Part shown: piece after piece, positions 31,681 to 40,949 of the stretch
Position numbering within the stretch: the first letter of the stretch is position 1
How the letters are laid out: each line of letters begins with the position of its first letter
Assembly (NCBI GenBank): GCA_002049455.2
Contig: KV918780.1
Location: 248,001-312,000 of the forward strand
Length of the DNA: 64,000 nucleotides
Direction of reading: 5' to 3'
DNA from: Porphyra umbilicalis
Lineage: Eukaryota; Rhodophyta; Bangiophyceae; Bangiales; Bangiaceae
Notes under the pieces: generated by a model
What the model saw: the letters and a program-made list of their open reading frames with translations, nothing else
Databases searched by the model: none
What the model was told of the DNA's origin: nothing
Program-made: the position numbers and the translations under genes

Positions 31681-32030
31681 GGGCACCTCCTACCTCGCCC
31701 AAAACGCTGGCATCCAGAGGCTGGGTTTCGTCCTTCCTGGCGCCGTCGACGGTTATACGGGGAGGTGCGGCGAGCGCACCAGTCGCTGGATACAGTGGTC
31801 TCCGCGCCGCCCGTGACTCACAGCTTGCGATAGGCACCTCTTGCAGGTCGCACCAGGGCACCTCCTACCTCGCCCAAAACGCTGGCATCCAGAGGCTGGG
31901 TTTCGTCCTTCCTGGCGCCGTCGACGGTTATACGGGGAGGTGCGGCGAGCGCACCAGTCGCTGGATACAGTGGTCTCCGCGCCGCCCGTGACTCACAGCT
32001 TGCGATAGGCACCTCTTGCAGGTCGCACCA
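31681..32030. repeat. 175-bp direct repeat, copy 2
   Basis: Exact counterpart of 25,992-26,341, again two adjacent 175-bp units downstream of the second secreted-protein gene. Confidence 0.85.
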
Positions 32031-32404
32031 GAGTTCCGTTTAGCCGCCAACGTGTTGACTCGGCGGCAATGTCCACGGAATGTAATGTATCGGCGTTTGT
32101 ACGGCTATTGGCGATTCCCTCGCACGTCCCTCGTCGCACACCGCACACTGGAGATGACCCAGAACCGCAGCTACGAAGCAAAAAAAACCTCGTCACCCAC
32201 CAATGAAGGTCAATGGCCGGTCGTGCAGGCCCACCAAAGAGCTCGCCACGCCGGCACTACATTGTTGTAGCACTCGGTACGCGGTCCCGTTGTCACCAAG
32301 GGGCGGATGTGGACCAGCCCCCGTCGACACCCACCGCCGACCACCAACCGCCGCCCGTCGCCTCCTGTACGAGCGGAGCCACAACCATGGCGCCCGTGCG
32401 GGGC

Positions 32405-32914
32405 CTAGGTGTGGAACACGATGCACTTCTTGATCTTCTTGCATACCAATTTGACGCAGATCTTGTGGTAGAATGTGCGGCTGACCCCATCGACATTGTT
32501 GGCGTCGCGTGCCGCCGCGTCGATGTCGTCTTCCGCAGCGCCCGGGTTGACTGCGGCGACCCCGCCGTTGGCGTCAGGGGCGTCGAGCTTGTGCAGCACA
32601 TACCTATGACGGCACTTGAAGAAGACACGCTTGCACACCTTGAACACCCTGAACTTCTTGCACACGAAGAATGTTCGGTCAGACGCGCCGTCCAGCGCCT
32701 CCTTGTCCGCGGCCGCGTCGGCGCCCTTAACGACCGTGGCGGCGTTTTTGGCCGCCCCCACGCGCGCCACGGCCGACGTCAATTCGGCGATGGCGGGGGT
32801 GTCCACGGCGGACGAGGTCATGGCGGGCATGGCGGCACCGTCGGTGGATACGGAGGCCGTGAGGAGGACAAGGCCAGCCATGGCCACGGCGAGGAATTGC
32901 TTGAGCGGCGCCAT
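32405..32914 (-). CDS. secreted six-cysteine, lysine-rich small protein, copy 2
   Basis: Identical in protein sequence to the gene at 26,716-27,225: signal peptide, Ala-rich spacer, two basic three-cysteine blocks separated by an acidic linker, stop TAG. The duplicated segment includes its upstream TATA box and about 2.7 kb of 5' flank, so both copies probably carry complete promoters and together double gene dosage. With no amino-acid differences there is no sign of divergence between the copies. As in copy 1, the family is unknown and the start is fixed by the signal peptide. Confidence 0.8.
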   Translation of the reverse strand: MAPLKQFLAVAMAGLVLLTASVSTDGAAMPAMTSSAVDTPAIAELTSAVARVGAAKNAATVVKGADAAADKEALDGASDRTFFVCKKFRVFKVCKRVFFKCRHRYVLHKLDAPDANGGVAAVNPGAAEDDIDAAARDANNVDGVSRTFYHKICVKLVCKKIKKCIVFHT

Positions 32915-33086
32915 GGTGGTGGACGGTTGGACGTGGGGGGTGGGGTGGGGGGGGAGCTAGGGTGGCGAGAGGAGGGAATGTGGCTCAGGGACCGTGCGCG
33001 AGCCGTGCGGAAGCCGGGCGGGTGGTGTTGCAAGACTGGTCGGTGAGATGCTGAGTTCAGACGATCGTGGCAGGCCTCGTCGGCGG

Positions 33087-33096
33087 CCTTTATATA
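33087..33096 (-). promoter_or_regulatory. TATA box of secreted-protein gene, copy 2
   Basis: TATATAAAGG on the minus strand, at the same distance from the ATG (32,914) as in copy 1. Confidence 0.65.
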
Positions 33097-34512
33097 CGCT
33101 TGGTCGAGAGCGCAAGCGCCCACCAGAACCCGCACCTCGTCTGCACCTCCAGGCCCACAACGAAACGCCGGGCAGACCCTGGCCCAGGAGCAACGCTCGC
33201 GCAAGCAACATGCCAGGTGCGCCTGGACTCGCACTCGGGCACGTCTCAGACGCGGAATGCGCCCGCGAGGTGCGCCAGCCCACCAGGGGGCGGTCCTCGT
33301 CGACGGCCGTGTCTCGGCCTCTGTCCCCCTCAGCTTCTCCCATGTGCATGGAAGAGGTCGGGGGGGGCAGAGTGCTGATGCTAGCGTCAGGGTACACGCT
33401 CGACGTATGCAAAGCGTGTACGCTAACGCGAGCACCACCAAGGACGAGAGGAATCGAGTCGGGCACGAAACCAGCCCAACTATCCTACGGTGCTCGGATC
33501 ACGCGACTCTTCACCTCGTCGGCTGAGGGGCACCCGCGAGTGGTGTCGCCAACGGGCGGCGTGGATCAGCCCGCTCGCCAAGCCTCGTCGACCTGACAAG
33601 ACCAACTCTATCGGTGCCCCATTTCGTCGCGGCTCATGGCGCGCTCATGGTCTAATGCCTCGTCATTGGTGTTGAAACAGTACAAGTAGGTGGCAGCTGC
33701 CGAGGAAGGACCCTGATGTTCAGGAAGTGTTCCAAGCGGTTCCAACGATATGTTTATTGACTGAGTATTTTTTGAAAACCCTTTCACTTATTCGCGCGAT
33801 GCGATCAGACTGAAAATGGGCAGATTATGATCAGGGGGGTAGTGCGAGCGTCGACGCAGGCAGAGCATGATCCACCTCTTGGCACGTGGAGATGCGAGAA
33901 CGGGCAGCTTAAAATGCGGGGTCCGAGGTACTCTTGAGGTGGACGCACGAGGTAGTGGCGAAGACGGCGCCCGCACCTGCCCGTGGCCGCTCCGGTCGCC
34001 TTCCGGGTGGCTTTCGGTCCGGCGCTGCCCAGCGTCGAAGCGGCACCCTCGACCACTGTACTGGAGTCTCGGGAGCGGGGAAATGCCATTTAGATTCCCT
34101 AGCGGTGCCGCCCCTTCCGGCGTGACGCTGGCGTCCGGACTGGTTGACGGGAGGCCTTTCATGCGGTCGCAGACGCGCGTTTGGCGCCACACCAGCCCAT
34201 CCACAGTCACTAGGGGCGCAAACAGTTGGCACGTATGAGGTCTGGATAGTATTCTGGCGGCGATGCCAGCCTGTCTTAGTTGGTGCAGATAGAGAGAAGG
34301 AGGATGTCAGCGAGCTGCATGGACCTTTGCCCGGAAGGAAAAAACCGTCCAGAATATCGCGATTTCTGGCATGGAATCCAAGGTAATCTACTACAACCCT
34401 CATAAAGCGAGCGCTTCTTTCAGGATTCTGGGGTACTGTACATCCGAAGAGGTTAAGAGAAATTGATACCGTCAGGCTTCGAAGTTGTTGATGCCATCAA
34501 CTACCAACACAT

Positions 34513-34543
34513 CTGGACGATCCACATGATGCGGATCGTCCAG
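34513..34543. repeat. 11-bp perfect hairpin, copy 2
   Basis: Second copy of the CTGGACGATCC/GGATCGTCCAG hairpin, unchanged from copy 1. Confidence 0.6.
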
Positions 34544-35619
34544 TTCTTTCGGTCCAGACCTGCAGATCGACACTCGAGCTTGGACACTTGCAGACACCCT
34601 GACACTAGGCGCTGCGCAAACCGCGCTGATGAGTCCACTGACCTGGGAAAAGTCGGAGTCCCTGTGTCCCGCACGAATGTTGCAAAAGATGTTGTCGCGC
34701 AAGAGTGCCATGACGCGTCGCCTCCTCGGCTCCGCTCTGTTCGCCTCGTTTTTAGTCTGTGCCTGGCAGGCGAGAGGCCGCCACGTCTCGCCCCGTTGCT
34801 ACCCACCAGATACCTCCCACACCCGTGGACCTCGCATCACGGAAATAACCTGGCCACCTTATTGCAGGCTGCTCAATTTTGGCGGTACAGAACAAGACTG
34901 GGACAAGAGTGGTTTTCATGAAACTCGAACAAGTCCGCATTTTGTTCGCATTTGTTAACCATATTTTCAAGACTCGTGCACAGTGAATTTAAATTGAAGT
35001 CGGCGCACAGAAGCAAGGACCACGGCCGTCGTGGACGACGCAATCGTCACGTCCACTGCCGCCTCCCCCATCCAGGGTTGAGAGGGGATACTTATGGTCG
35101 GATTAATACACCTGAATTTTTACTGTATTAATGCAAACCATGGATCGGCAGACTATAATTGTGCAACGTGTGCACCACGTGTTGGTAGTTGCTTTCCATT
35201 TACTCATGTGAAGATGAAGTTAAGTACTCTAATTGAAGTCGGCGCTTGGGGAGGGGGGGGGCGTCGGGGGTGGGAGTGGTTCGGGTGTGGCGGGATGGGT
35301 GGCCTGGACGTGGGGGGGAGTGGGCCCCTGTTGTGCCCCCCGCTCTTATGTGGAGGGGGGGGTAGGCGGTGGGCGACGGCCGCGCATGAGCACTGTGCAC
35401 CTGGGAGGGGGGCTCGGCCAGGCGGCGGGCAGTGTGGCGTGCGGGGCAGGCACGGGCTCCCGGCGGAAGCTGTGCCCGCAGGCCCCCCCAGTGCTCCAGC
35501 CACAACGCCCTCTGGCGACACAGCCAGTGCCGCCGCCCCCCGCGAAATGGCTGCCTGGCATTGCCCGCAGCGCCGCCCGTCCCAGCGAAACGGCTGCCTG
35601 GCATAGCCTGCAGTTCCCC

Positions 35620-36120
35620 CCCCCCCCGCGAAACGGCTGCCTGGCATTGCCCGCAGCGCCACCGTAAGCTCGCGCCATTGCCGGTGACAAGGTATGTAGA
35701 TCGCCAGGCGAAACAGTTGGAAATGTTTTTGATATATATTGGAACGTGGAACTCATCAGTCTTCCACAAATGCTTACTAAAACTATACTGTCAGCCTTTT
35801 TTTAATTATACTGAAATGAAGCCCTCAGCGGATGAGTACACCGTAAACTTGCAACCCTGCCCCCATCGCCCCGCGAGGGTGTAACTGAGCGTCCCCACCT
35901 GGTCCAAGCAAACTGGGGCTCAGCCAATGGCATGTGGGCACGCTCAATCTGATGATTGACTGCTTGATCGTGCTGGGCCACGCCCCGGCAGATCGTGTAG
36001 AAATGAATTTAGGATGGATGATCCCTGCGCTCGATATGGCCGGATGTGCGCCGCGCCGTGCGCTTTTTTTTGGCGGCGCCACCGTCGCCACCAGTGCCAG
36101 AACCTCGCTTCTTGCCTACT
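35620..36120. other. AT-richer spacer without gene
   Basis: From about 35,690 to 35,830 the composition turns A/T-rich (TTTTTTTAATTATACTG) and no frame of interest is present. The rest is balanced and shows nothing recognisable up to the G run at about 36,122-36,141 that precedes the satellite. Confidence 0.5.
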
Positions 36121-36149
36121 CTGGGGGGGGGGGGGGGGGGGCATCAGGC

Positions 36150-37770
36150 ATCGTTTTTGGCGCCGCTTCCGACCGCCACCGCCTCCGCCGCCCCCCTGGG
36201 GGGCCTCGGTAGGCGCCTGCGCGCCTCTTCGCGCCCCGTTTTTGGCGCCGCTGCCGTCCCCCACCGCCTGCGCCGCCCCCCTGGGGGGCCTGGGTGGGCC
36301 CCGCCGCGCCGCCGCGGGCGCGCATTTTCGCGCGGCCGCCGCCATCGGGGGCTGCCGGCGCCCCCTGGGCGGCCTGAATGGGCCCCGACGCACCGCCGCG
36401 GGCGCGCGTTTTTTGCGCGGCCACCGGCAGCAGGCGCTTCCGACGCCGCCTGGGGGTGCTGCGGGGGCCCGGCAGCACCGCCGCGGGCGCGGGTTTTTTC
36501 CTGGCGGCCGGGGGCGCGCGCTTCCGGCGCCCCCTGGGGGTGCTGGGTGGGCCCCCCCGCACCGCCGCGGGCGCGCGTTTTTCCTGGCGGCCGGCGGCGG
36601 GCTCTTCCGGCGCCCCCTGGGGGTGCTGGGTGGGCCCCCCCGCGCCGCCGCGGGCGCGCATTTTCGCGCGGCCGCCGCCAGCGGGGGCTGCCGGCGCCCC
36701 CTGGGCGGCCTGGGTGGGCCTGCCCGCACCGCCGCGGGCGCTCGTTTTTTCCTGGCCGCCGGCGGCGGGCGCTTCCGGCACCCCCTGGGGGTGCTGCGGG
36801 GGCCCGGCAGCACCGCCGCGGGCGCGGGCTTTTTCCTGGCGGCCGGGGGCGCGCGCTTCCGGCGCCCCCTGGGGGTGCTGGGTGGGCCCCCCCGCACCGC
36901 CGCGGGCGCGCGTTTTTTCCTGGCGGCCGGCGACAGGCTCTTCCGGCGCCCCCTGGGGGTGCTGGGTGGGCCCCCCCGCGCCGCCGCGGGCGCGCATTTT
37001 CGCGCGGCCGCCGCCATCGGGGGCTGCCGGCGCCCCCTGGGCGGCCTGGGTGGGCCTGCCCGCACCGCCGCGGGCGCTCGTTTTTTCCTGGCCGCCGGCG
37101 GCGGGCGCTTCCGGCACCCCCTGGGGGTGCTGCGGGGGCCCGGCAGCACCGCCGCGGGCGCGGGTTTTTTCCTGGCGGCCGGAGGCGCGCGCTTCCGGCG
37201 CCCCCTGGGGGTGCTGGGTGGGCCCCCCCGCACCGCCGCGGGCGCGCGGTTTTTGCTGGCGGCCGGGGGCGGGCGCTTCCGGCGCCTCGTGGGCGGCCTG
37301 GGTGGGCCCGGCCTCACCGCCGCGGGCGCGCGTGTTCTGCGCCGCCACCGGCGGCGGGCTCTTTCGGCGCCCCCTGGGGGGGCTGGGTGGGCCTGCCCGC
37401 ACCGCCGCGGGCGCTCGTTTTTTCCTGGCCGCCGGCGGCGGGCGTTTCCGGCGCCCCCTGGGGGTGCTGGGGGGGCCCGGTCGCACCGCCGCGGGCGGGC
37501 AGTTTTTGCGCGGCCACCAGCGGCGGGCGCTTCCGGCGCCCCCTGGGGGGGCTGGGTGGGCCTGGCCGCACCGCCGCGGGCGCGCGTTTTTTGTTCGGCT
37601 GCCGGCGGTTGGCGCTTCGGGCGCCCCCTGGGGGTCGTGGGTGGGCCCCTGCGCCCGTTTTGGAGCACTCGTTTTTTTCGGCTGCGGCCGGCTGCCAGCT
37701 GCGCCGCCCCCCAGGGTTTCCTGGGGGGTGCATGGCGTTCCACCGCGGGCGCGCATTTTTGGGGTCGCGT
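36150..37770. repeat. 84-bp satellite with 336-bp higher-order repeat
   Basis: About 19 monomers of about 84 bp. Each has a GCGCCCCCTGGGGG palindromic core, a CACCGCCGCGGGCGCG word and a T-tract (GTTTTTTCCTGG or ATTTTCGCGCGG). Four monomers form a higher-order unit: the variant CCGCGGGCGCGGG recurs at 36,481, 36,816 and 37,152, that is every 335-336 bp. Because 84 and 336 are multiples of three, long frames stay open on both strands, in all three frames on plus. None has a start context, signal or domain, so I regard it as satellite rather than a gene. Confidence 0.8.
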
Positions 37771-38219
37771 GGGAGCGCTGTGGCGGGGCTTGGCAGAGGG
37801 ATGAAGGGTGGCGGTTGTTGGCTGGCTCCTTGCCGCCACCTCCACTGATCTGGCCGCCTACCGCTGTGCATCCCTGGTACGTTTCCGGTGGGCGGTTTCG
37901 TCCGGCTTTTACCGCGGTTTTGTGGGGGGCGCCGTTCGGCGTACACATGTGTTGGCGATGGCGGTGGGGTGGGCTATTGCTGGCGTTCCGGGTGTGCGCG
38001 GGAAGATGGATGACCGTGGACGTGCGAGCAGCGCCTACAAAGGATGCACTGACCTGACTCACTGGGACAACCTTGTCTGCCACCCACACCTGCCGCACCA
38101 CCCCAATCCACCCTCACCTCCTTCCCTCACCCTCCCCACATTCACGGTCTTCTTCTGTCTCCGCGGTTCCCTGCTTCCCTACGTCCCTCCTCCACCCCTC
38201 TCCGCCCCCCTCCGCGGTC
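37771..38219. promoter_or_regulatory. spacer and CT-rich leader before the 38-kb gene
   Basis: No gene. The last 130 bp or so before the ATG at 38,220 is strongly pyrimidine-rich on the coding strand (TCCCTCACCCTCCCCAC, then TCTTCTTCTGTCTCC, then CCTCCTCCACCCC). A very similar CT-rich leader precedes the KDZ gene (43,655-43,934) and fills the right edge of the window, so it may be a promoter/5' leader type of this genome. Confidence 0.4.
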
Positions 38220-40949
38220 ATGGGTTCGACGTCCATTTTGGCCGGGTGCGTCGCCAGTCCGGCCGCTGCCGCAGGTGTTGTTGCTGCTCCTGCCGTGGCT
38301 GCTGTCGTTGCCCCTCCCCGACCGGCCGCTAATACTTCCACTGCCGCCGTCGGCCTCACCGCCCCCGCGGCACGTGCCGTCGTTCCCAACCTTTTCTTCC
38401 GTCCGGCAGCGACCATGGTCGAAGCCGCTGCCGCTCCTGTGGGTACCGCGGGTGCTGCCGCTCCCGTGGCTACCGCAGGTGCTGCTCCGCGTCTGGCCGC
38501 TCGTCCTCCCGCTGTCTCCATCGGCGTCGCCGCCCCACCAGCTGTTGGCGTAGCTGCCCCTCCCCGTCCTGCCGGTGGTCGTGCCGCTGCCGCCTTCCGC
38601 GTCGCCGCCTCCGCCATTGCTGCTGCCGCTGTCGCTCCCCGCGTCGCTGCGCGTCGTCCCGCTGCCGCCGTCGGCGTTGCCGCCCCCGGTGCCGTTGGTG
38701 TCCCTGCCGCTCCCCGCCTGGCTGCTCGTCCCCCCGCTGCCGCCGTCGGCGTTGCCGCCCCCGGTGCCGTTGGTGTCCCTGCCGCTCCCCGCCTGGCTGC
38801 TCGTCCCCCCGCTGCCGCCGTCGGCGTTGCCGCCCCCGGTGCCGTTGGTGTCCCTGCCGCTCCCCGCCTGGCTGCTCGTCCCCCCGCTGCCGCCGTCGGC
38901 GTTGCCGCCCCCGGTGCCGTTGGTGTCCCTGCCGCTCCCCGCCTGGCTGCTCGTCCCCCCGCTGCCGCCGTCGGCGTTGCCGCCCCCGGTGCCGTTGGTG
39001 TCCCTGCCGCTCCCCGCCTGGCTGCTCGTCCCCCCGCTGCCGCCGTCGGCGTTGCCGCCCCCGGTGCCGTTGGTGTCCCTGCCGCTCCCCGCCTGGCTGC
39101 TCGTCCCCCCGCTGCCGCCGTTGGCGTTGCCGCCCCCGGTGCCGTTGGTGTCCCTGCCGCTCCCCACCTGGCTGCTCGTCCTCCCGGTGCCGCCGTCGGC
39201 GTCGCCTCCTCGACAGCGGGTTGTGTCACTGCCCTTCACCCCACGGGTGACCTTCCAGCCGCTGCCGGCGCTGGAGGAGCCTCTGCCGGAAGCGTGGAGC
39301 CTCCCGTCGCTACGCAGGCTGCGGCGGTCGCCGCGACAACGATGCCGTCTACGCCGGCGGCGCGGACAACGACGGTCGGTGGAGCCGCCCATGGTGCGGC
39401 GCCTGACCACCTGACGACCCCAACACCTTTGGCGGGCGCTGAACCTACCACGCCTGCCGAGCAAGAGGAGGCGTTTATGCGGGGTGACACGGTGGACCCG
39501 CCTCTTGGGGCGCGCCTGAGCCTTGCGGAGCACGCTCGTTCCCGTGCTCGGTCGCGTGCGGCGCGAAACGATAAGCACCCCGCGCTGCACAGGTTGTCAC
39601 GGTTTGTGTCGGCGGTCAAAGGCGTCGGGCGCGTGGACGACGCCACTCTCGAGGCAACGGCGGGGATCGTGGCGGCTGCAACGTCCATCCAGACGCGCAA
39701 CCCCACCCTCAGGGTCATGGTCCACATGTCGGGGGTGGACCCGGCGGGCAGCATCGCCTGGGCAAGCATCTACGGCACTGGGCGCGCGGTCGACTCGGAC
39801 GTGCTCCGCGTGATGTCGCAAGTGCACCAGTTCATCCGCGGAAGGGACAGCCTGCGCGGCATTGCGCTGCCGGTCGGTGGCGACCCTGCCCGCCTAGTTG
39901 ACGACGATTCGACGATGCACGGGGAGCTGCCAGACGGCATGTCGGTCAAGGACTACCTGGACATCATGACGTCGGTAACGGACGACGATCTGCCGCCACC
40001 GCTGAGCGTCCAGCGGATGGCTCGTCACATGTCGCGGACCGCCGCTGGCATGTCGGAAGACGGGCCAAACTCGGAGAGCGACTCCTCCGGGGGCGAGGAT
40101 TGGGGCAAGTTGGCCTTCACGCACGAGTCGCTGGACCCTCCGGCGCCGTACCAGCCCTCAGAGAATGCCATCAGCTTCCTACGGACGCTGATGGTGGCCA
40201 ACACGACGACGGCGCTGCTCGTCCGTCTCACCCTCTGGGAGGCTGTCTCCCACTTGACGGGGCGGGTACAAACGGTGCCGCGCTACATCACCGAGTGCAC
40301 CGCGCGGTGGTGGCCGCACAAGGTGACGATGGGCGCTGTGCCGAACGACGGGCTTCCGGGGGAGCGGTGGCCGGTCGCGGTGCTCGTTGACCGCCGGCTG
40401 CTGTCGGTCACGACGCGGTCGCGGGACGGCGACGCGATGGGCAACAAGATTGTCACTTTGTGCGGCATCTCCGCCAACAAGGCGACTTGCTCTCAAAATG
40501 AGGCTGTGGCGGCGATGCTCCTCCTCTGGGACAAGGAGCCGACTGTGCGCACGACGATGCGCCACTGCCGCTTCCGCGCCGAGGTGGTTCAGCTTGGCCA
40601 AGACAACCTGGCCGCGGAGGAGGCGGCCGCTACCGCGGCTGCTGCAGCTGCTTCCCTTGGCGGCGGGGCCACCAGCGGCGCAGCGGCAGTGCCTGTGGCA
40701 ACCGAATCTTCCGCTCCAATCGCGCCTCGGCCGGCCGCTGGGGCGTCGGCGGCGTCTGCAGTGCTGTCTGAAGTAACGGCGTCACTGACGGCGCGCGCGG
40801 CATCTCGTGCGGCAGCAGCTGCTGTGACAACGACGCCGCGCGCTACACGTGGTCGGGGCAAGCGGGCGGCGGCAAAGCCTGCTCAAGCGGGCGCTGCCAA
40901 GCGCACTCGTCGCGCGCCGGTCGCATGCGGCAGTGGCGCCGCGGTGTAG
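38220..40949 (+). CDS. unrecognised 909-aa protein with 25-residue repeats and basic tail
   Basis: Not assigned to a family. From the ATG at 38,220 (the first in frame) the N-terminal third is Ala/Pro/Val-rich and holds eight tandem 25-residue repeats (core AAPGAVGVPAAPRLAARPPA; DNA 38,626-39,225). After an acidic spacer comes a normal-composition globular region (DNA about 39,560-40,620). It contains HRLSRFVSAVKGVG, MSGVDPAGSIAWASIYGTGR, SENAISFLRTLM and PRYITECTARWWPHKV. A Cys near CGISANKATCS follows. The tail is Ala/Ser/Thr-rich and ends in a basic stretch with an AT-hook-like TPRATRGRGKR, suggesting DNA binding in the nucleus. It lies about 3 kb upstream of the KDZ transposase in the same orientation with a similar CT-rich leader, so it may be a transposon companion ORF, but no shared TIRs were found. 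Confidence 0.65.
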   Translation: MGSTSILAGCVASPAAAAGVVAAPAVAAVVAPPRPAANTSTAAVGLTAPAARAVVPNLFFRPAATMVEAAAAPVGTAGAAAPVATAGAAPRLAARPPAVSIGVAAPPAVGVAAPPRPAGGRAAAAFRVAASAIAAAAVAPRVAARRPAAAVGVAAPGAVGVPAAPRLAARPPAAAVGVAAPGAVGVPAAPRLAARPPAAAVGVAAPGAVGVPAAPRLAARPPAAAVGVAAPGAVGVPAAPRLAARPPAAAVGVAAPGAVGVPAAPRLAARPPAAAVGVAAPGAVGVPAAPRLAARPPAAAVGVAAPGAVGVPAAPHLAARPPGAAVGVASSTAGCVTALHPTGDLPAAAGAGGASAGSVEPPVATQAAAVAATTMPSTPAARTTTVGGAAHGAAPDHLTTPTPLAGAEPTTPAEQEEAFMRGDTVDPPLGARLSLAEHARSRARSRAARNDKHPALHRLSRFVSAVKGVGRVDDATLEATAGIVAAATSIQTRNPTLRVMVHMSGVDPAGSIAWASIYGTGRAVDSDVLRVMSQVHQFIRGRDSLRGIALPVGGDPARLVDDDSTMHGELPDGMSVKDYLDIMTSVTDDDLPPPLSVQRMARHMSRTAAGMSEDGPNSESDSSGGEDWGKLAFTHESLDPPAPYQPSENAISFLRTLMVANTTTALLVRLTLWEAVSHLTGRVQTVPRYITECTARWWPHKVTMGAVPNDGLPGERWPVAVLVDRRLLSVTTRSRDGDAMGNKIVTLCGISANKATCSQNEAVAAMLLLWDKEPTVRTTMRHCRFRAEVVQLGQDNLAAEEAAATAAAAAASLGGGATSGAAAVPVATESSAPIAPRPAAGASAASAVLSEVTASLTARAASRAAAAAVTTTPRATRGRGKRAAAKPAQAGAAKRTRRAPVACGSGAAV
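38626..39225 (+). repeat. 75-bp coding minisatellite, eight units
   Basis: Units of exactly 75 bp (beginning TCCCTGCCGCTCCCCG at 38,701 and every 75 bp after) keep the frame of the surrounding gene. The central units are identical, and the first and last are diverged, a pattern typical of slippage or unequal exchange. Confidence 0.85.

Larger units (their letters stand above)
29931..35619. repeat. tandem segmental duplication, copy 2 (5,689 bp)
   Basis: Direct head-to-tail copy of 24,242-29,930. After the shared end (CAGTTCCC) the sequence continues into another GCGAAACGGCTGCCTGGCAT unit that copy 1 lacks. This shows that the native right flank is here and that the copy-1/copy-2 junction is the novel joint. 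No microhomology of more than a base is visible at the joint. Near identity means a very recent event or a collapsed/expanded assembly region. Confidence 0.9.

Noticed and set aside
30626-31861. 411-codon minus frame in duplication copy 2
   Set aside because: Arises because a homopolymer length change joins frames that are separate in copy 1; low complexity and no domain.
36014-37848. Three plus frames and two minus frames of about 560-660 codons
   Set aside because: Products of an 84-bp satellite whose period is a multiple of three; no start context or domain.
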